Assembly (NCBI GenBank): GCA_029858755.1
Contig: JAOUEK010000044.1
Location: 1-9,239 of the forward strand
Origin: Thermoleophilia bacterium
Lineage (GTDB): Bacteria > Actinomycetota > Thermoleophilia > Gaiellales > Gaiellaceae
Direction of reading: 5' to 3'
DNA: 9,239 nt
The translations under genes were made by a program, and so were the position numbers. Below, one piece after another: positions 7,037-9,239 of the stretch (position 1 is its first letter; each line of letters starts with the position of its first letter). A model generated the notes under the pieces. That model searched no databases and was not told the origin of the DNA. It saw only the letters and a list, made by a program, of their open reading frames with translations.

Positions 7037-7444
7037 CTAGCGCGGCTCCGCGCCGTCGGCGCGCCGGAGCTCCGCCTCCAGCCGCGCCACGCGCTCCTCG
7101 AGGTCGTCGATCAGCCTCAGGGTCGCCGCATTGAACGACCGCTGGTCGTACGCCAGCGGCTCCACGTACCAGCGCATCAGCTTGCGCAACACCCCCTTGA
7201 CGGGTGTGCCGACGCCGCCGCGCACGCCGGGACGAAGCCGCAGCGGCCGCTCCGCCGAGACGGGCCAGAGCCGCTCGGCCTCCTCCCGCGCGGCCCGGCG
7301 GCCGTCGGACGCGAGTGCCCCGCCGGGGTCGGCGCCCGAGCGCCGCACCTCGTCGCGCAGCGCCTCGAAGAGCGCCGTCACGTCGACCTCACCCGCGGCG
7401 ACGGTCTCCGCGGAGACGTCACCGTCCGTCGTCTCGTCCGGCAC
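7037..7444 (-). CDS. Small coiled-coil protein of unknown function, first gene of the glycan operon
   Basis: A 135-residue protein with no enzyme motif that I recognise. Residues 1-30 are acidic, 45-75 mixed and charged. Residues 90-126 hold MRWYVEPLAYDQRSFNAATL followed by a leucine/valine heptad helix (RLIDDLEERVARLEAEL), a likely short coiled coil. No signal peptide or membrane segment is seen. From memory, a similar WY-x-PL-x4-Q-x2-FN-x2 block plus helix occurs at the N-terminus of methyltransferases and other proteins in bacterial glycan clusters; here it stands alone. The start is GTG 7444-7442, since a TAG lies three codons upstream in frame (7456-7454) and the nearby ATG at 7452 is out of frame. 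No Shine-Dalgarno is present; a -10 element directly upstream suggests a leaderless message. It could act as a scaffold or partner for the glycosyltransferases, which is inference. The reading frame is plausible, the function open. Confidence 0.75.
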   Translation of the reverse strand: MPDETTDGDVSAETVAAGEVDVTALFEALRDEVRRSGADPGGALASDGRRAAREEAERLWPVSAERPLRLRPGVRGGVGTPVKGVLRKLMRWYVEPLAYDQRSFNAATLRLIDDLEERVARLEAELRRADGAEPR

Positions 7445-7450
7445 CGGTGC

Positions 7451-7456
7451 ATTCTA
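7451..7456 (-). promoter_or_regulatory. Candidate leaderless -10 element for the minus-strand glycan operon
   Basis: Minus strand TAGAAT fits TANNNT and matches the TATAAT consensus at five of six positions. It lies six bases before the GTG at 7444, so transcription would begin at or next to the start codon, as in many actinobacterial leaderless genes. I see no convincing -35 hexamer 16-18 bases upstream. No Shine-Dalgarno precedes the GTG, which agrees with leaderless expression. Confidence 0.55.
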
Positions 7457-7472
7457 GCCCCCCGTCTCGGGC

Positions 7473-7486
7473 GGCTCCGGGCTCCG
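7473..7486. repeat. Tandem 7-bp repeat between divergent promoters
   Basis: GGCTCCG occurs twice head to tail (7473-7479 and 7480-7486) near the middle of the 69-bp divergent region. It ends 14 bases before the plus-strand -10 candidate and 16 bases before the minus-strand one, so it occupies the -35 zone of both. It may be a shared binding site, or chance in GC-rich DNA. Confidence 0.4.
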
Positions 7487-7500
7487 ACGCGGCAACCGTC

Positions 7501-7506
7501 TACGAT
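7501..7506 (+). promoter_or_regulatory. Candidate leaderless -10 element for the plus-strand GT4 gene
   Basis: TACGAT fits TANNNT and lies seven bases before the GTG at 7514. Transcription would begin at about the first base of the start codon. No -35 consensus is evident 16-18 bases upstream. There is no proper Shine-Dalgarno, only GGGG touching the GTG, consistent with a leaderless message. Confidence 0.5.
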
Positions 7507-7513
7507 CGCCGGG

Positions 7514-8572
7514 GTGCGCGTCGCGCTGAGCATGCTCACGCTCGTCCCGGGCGTCTCCGGCGGCAGCGAGACGTACGCGCGCGGGGTGGCCGGAGCACTG
7601 GCCGCGCGGGGCACGATCGACGTGACCGCGTTCGTGCCGCCGGCGGCGCCGGACGCCGGCGAGGGGCTGCCCACGGAGGTCGTGACCGAATGGGGCGGCG
7701 CGACGACGACCGCGGGTCGCGCGCTGTCCGTCGCCCTGGCGACCGTCCGCAGCCGCCTGTTCCGCCGGCGCTTCGGCGGGATCGACGTCGTCCACTACCC
7801 GCTGACGGTGCCGGTGCCGCGGCTCGACGCCCCCTCGGTGGTGACGCTGCACGACCTGCAGCATCTCGACCTGCCCGAGCTGTTCGGCCGTGCCACGCGC
7901 GCGTACCGGCGGCTCGCGTACGACCGCGCTGCCCGGCGGGCGGCGGCGGTCGTGGTGCCGAGCGAGTTCGTCCGGGAACGGGCCGTCGCACTGCTCGGGC
8001 TCGACGCCGGCCGTGTGCGCGCGATCCCCCTCGGGGTCGATCACGGGCGGTTCAGACCGGGGCCGGCCTCGCGCGAGCCGTTCCTCCTCTACCCCGCGCG
8101 CCCGTGGCCTCACAAGAACCACGAGCGGCTGCTCGAGGCCTTCGCGCTCCTGCGGGAGGCGCGGCCCGAGCTGAGCCTCGTGCTCACCGGCGTCGGCTCG
8201 GAGCGCTTCGCCGGACGCCCGGGCGTGGAGGCGCTCGGCGGCGTCGCCGGCGCGACGCTCGTCGACCTGCTGCAACGGGCCGCGTGCCTCGTCTTCCCCA
8301 GCCGCTACGAGGGCTTCGGGTCGCCGCCGCTCGAGGCGATGGCGTGCGGCACGCCGGTCGCCGCCGCCCGTGCCGGCTCGATCCCGGAGGTATGCGGCGA
8401 CGCGGCCGTGCTCTTCGACCCCCGCGACCCGCGGGCGATCGCGTCGGGAGTGGAGGAGGCGCTCGCCCGCAGCGAGGAGCTCGGCGCCGCCGGGCTCGAG
8501 CGTGCCGCGACGTTCACCTGGGAGCGGGCGGCGGAGGCCCACGAGGACGTCTACCGCGCTGTGGCGGAGTAG
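7514..8572 (+). CDS. Glycosyltransferase family 4
   Basis: A complete 352-residue GT4 enzyme and the only convincing plus-strand gene in the window. It starts VRVALSMLTLVPGVSGGSET (1-20), with the VSGGSET glycine loop. VVTLHDLQHLDLPELF (109-124) holds H113-D114. The donor domain opens at LLYPARPWPHKNHERLLEAF (191-210), with K201 in the phosphate-contact region, and the EX7E motif is EGFGSPPLE (E266 and E274) followed by AMACGTP. The C-terminal AATFTWERAAE closely resembles the end of the GT4 at 165-1133. Start: GTG at 7514, directly downstream of a TACGAT element and without a Shine-Dalgarno; the family N-terminus begins exactly here. It is divergent from the small coiled-coil gene, and its end overlaps the methyltransferase gene by 22 bp. 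It probably contributes to the same glycan as the minus-strand enzymes but is controlled separately. Donor unknown. Confidence 0.94.
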   Translation: MRVALSMLTLVPGVSGGSETYARGVAGALAARGTIDVTAFVPPAAPDAGEGLPTEVVTEWGGATTTAGRALSVALATVRSRLFRRRFGGIDVVHYPLTVPVPRLDAPSVVTLHDLQHLDLPELFGRATRAYRRLAYDRAARRAAAVVVPSEFVRERAVALLGLDAGRVRAIPLGVDHGRFRPGPASREPFLLYPARPWPHKNHERLLEAFALLREARPELSLVLTGVGSERFAGRPGVEALGGVAGATLVDLLQRAACLVFPSRYEGFGSPPLEAMACGTPVAAARAGSIPEVCGDAAVLFDPRDPRAIASGVEEALARSEELGAAGLERAATFTWERAAEAHEDVYRAVAE

Positions 8573-9239
8573 ACGCCGTCGACGCCGTCGCCGAGGGCCT
8601 CCGCCTCGAAGCCGGCGGCCCGCAGGCGCTCCTCCAGGTCGGGCGCGACATCCCAATGGGCGAGCATGTCCGCCTTCCGCGTGACGAGAGCGAACGGGCC
8701 GCCGCCACGGCCGTGGTGCTGTGGCGGCAAACCGGCCCGCGAGCGGGTCGCCGGCAGCCGCGGGTCGATGGGCACCGTGAACACGTGCCGGCCCCCCGGG
8801 CGCAGCACTCGTCGGATCTCGTGCAGCGCGCGGTCGAGGTCGGGCACGTGCTCGAGCGTGTCAGACGTGAGCACGAGGTCGAACGACGCATCCGGCCACG
8901 TGAGCGCCTGCAGGTCCTGCTCGGGGTACTCGACGTACGTCAGTCGGGGAAGTGATTCGAGGAACTGGTGCACGCGCCCGACCGCGTTCACCTCGGCGAC
9001 ATCGAGCCCGCGGAAGCGCTCCTCCGCGACGAGCTCGGGCACGGATCGTGCGGCGTCCGCGTACAGCCGGAGCAGCGCGTCGGCCAGCAGCCGCGCGCGC
9101 CTGCTCGCGCCGCAGGCGGAGCAGAGCATGCTCTCGCGCTCGACGAAGCCGTCTGGCCAGGCGCGGCGAAGCTCGCCGGGGAGGATCCACGAGTTGCGAA
9201 CGAAGCGCGCCTCGACCCCGCAGACACTGCACTGCCCGT
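8551..9239 (-). CDS. Class I SAM-dependent methyltransferase with paired CxxC motifs (5' end outside window)
   Basis: 228 residues are visible; the frame is open to the right edge and has no ATG, GTG or TTG before the ATG at 9129, so the start lies outside. That internal ATG is not the start, because it falls between two cysteine pairs: CSVC (visible residues 3-6) and CSAC (39-42), which probably bind zinc. The block between them (NSWILPGELRRAW) and the following SRRARLLADALL are as I recall from a methyltransferase-11 type family common in sugar gene clusters. The methyltransferase core has FRGLDVAEVNAVG in place of the usual glycine-rich motif I, an acidic E103 after the next strand, FDLVLTSDTLEHV (119-131) and LRPGGRHVFTVP (145-156). 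It likely methylates a small molecule or sugar in the cytoplasm; substrate unknown. The TAG at 8553-8551 lies within the end of the opposing GT4 gene. Confidence 0.88.
   Translation of the reverse strand, partial: GQCSVCGVEARFVRNSWILPGELRRAWPDGFVERESMLCSACGASRRARLLADALLRLYADAARSVPELVAEERFRGLDVAEVNAVGRVHQFLESLPRLTYVEYPEQDLQALTWPDASFDLVLTSDTLEHVPDLDRALHEIRRVLRPGGRHVFTVPIDPRLPATRSRAGLPPQHHGRGGGPFALVTRKADMLAHWDVAPDLEERLRAAGFEAEALGDGVDGVYSATAR

Noticed and set aside
7454..8656. Minus-strand open frame of 400 codons antisense to the plus-strand GT4
   Set aside because: Codon composition is a mirror of the GT4 gene, there is no motif or credible ribosome site, and it would cross the divergent promoter region.
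7204..8955. Plus-strand open frame of 583 codons covering the GT4 at 7514-8572 in another frame
   Set aside because: It spans the small gene, the promoter region, the GT4 and part of the methyltransferase. The translation is repetitive arginine-rich sequence without motifs.

Overview
The window is very GC-rich. It uses mostly GTG start codons, packs its genes with 4-base stop/start overlaps, and seems to have promoters with a -10 box placed right at the start codon. Together with the protein families this suggests an actinobacterium (Actinomycetota), possibly a deep-branching soil group such as Thermoleophilia. The taxonomic guess is inference; no marker gene is present.

The locus is a glycan-assembly (cell-surface or exopolysaccharide) region. 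From 7444 leftwards to the window edge, eight genes run on the minus strand in transcript order: a small coiled-coil protein of unknown function, a GT4 glycosyltransferase, a second GT4 of a different subfamily, a 704-residue multi-pass GT-C (GT39/PMT-like) membrane glycosyltransferase with a long extracytoplasmic tail, a GT4 of the mannosyltransferase-B type, a NudB-like Nudix hydrolase, another GT4, and the first 56 codons of yet another GT4 cut by the left edge. Except for an 11-base gap after the first gene, every junction overlaps (five GTGA/ATGA overlaps of 4 bases, one of 8 bases), so the set is almost certainly one translationally coupled operon. Several much longer open frames in this GC-rich DNA are artefacts of missing stop codons; starts here were chosen from overlaps, Shine-Dalgarno sequences and protein-family beginnings.

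At 7445-7513 a 69-bp divergent intergenic region carries back-to-back TANNNT -10 elements, each 6-7 bases from a GTG codon. This suggests leaderless transcripts in both directions, with a tandem 7-bp repeat in the middle. The plus-strand gene there is another GT4. Its end overlaps by 22 bp, tail to tail, a minus-strand SAM-dependent methyltransferase with paired CxxC motifs that runs off the right edge.

How they may work together: cytoplasmic GT4 enzymes build a lipid-linked or acceptor-linked glycan from nucleotide-sugars, the GT-C enzyme adds a sugar from a polyprenyl-phosphate donor on the outer face, and the methyltransferase could decorate a sugar. The Nudix enzyme may adjust nucleotide or nucleotide-sugar pools. 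No priming transferase, flippase, polymerase or ABC exporter is in the window, so the product and export route cannot be read from it. I see no RNA genes, CRISPR arrays or mobile elements. No non-coding stretch exceeds 300 bases; the longest is the 69-bp promoter region.
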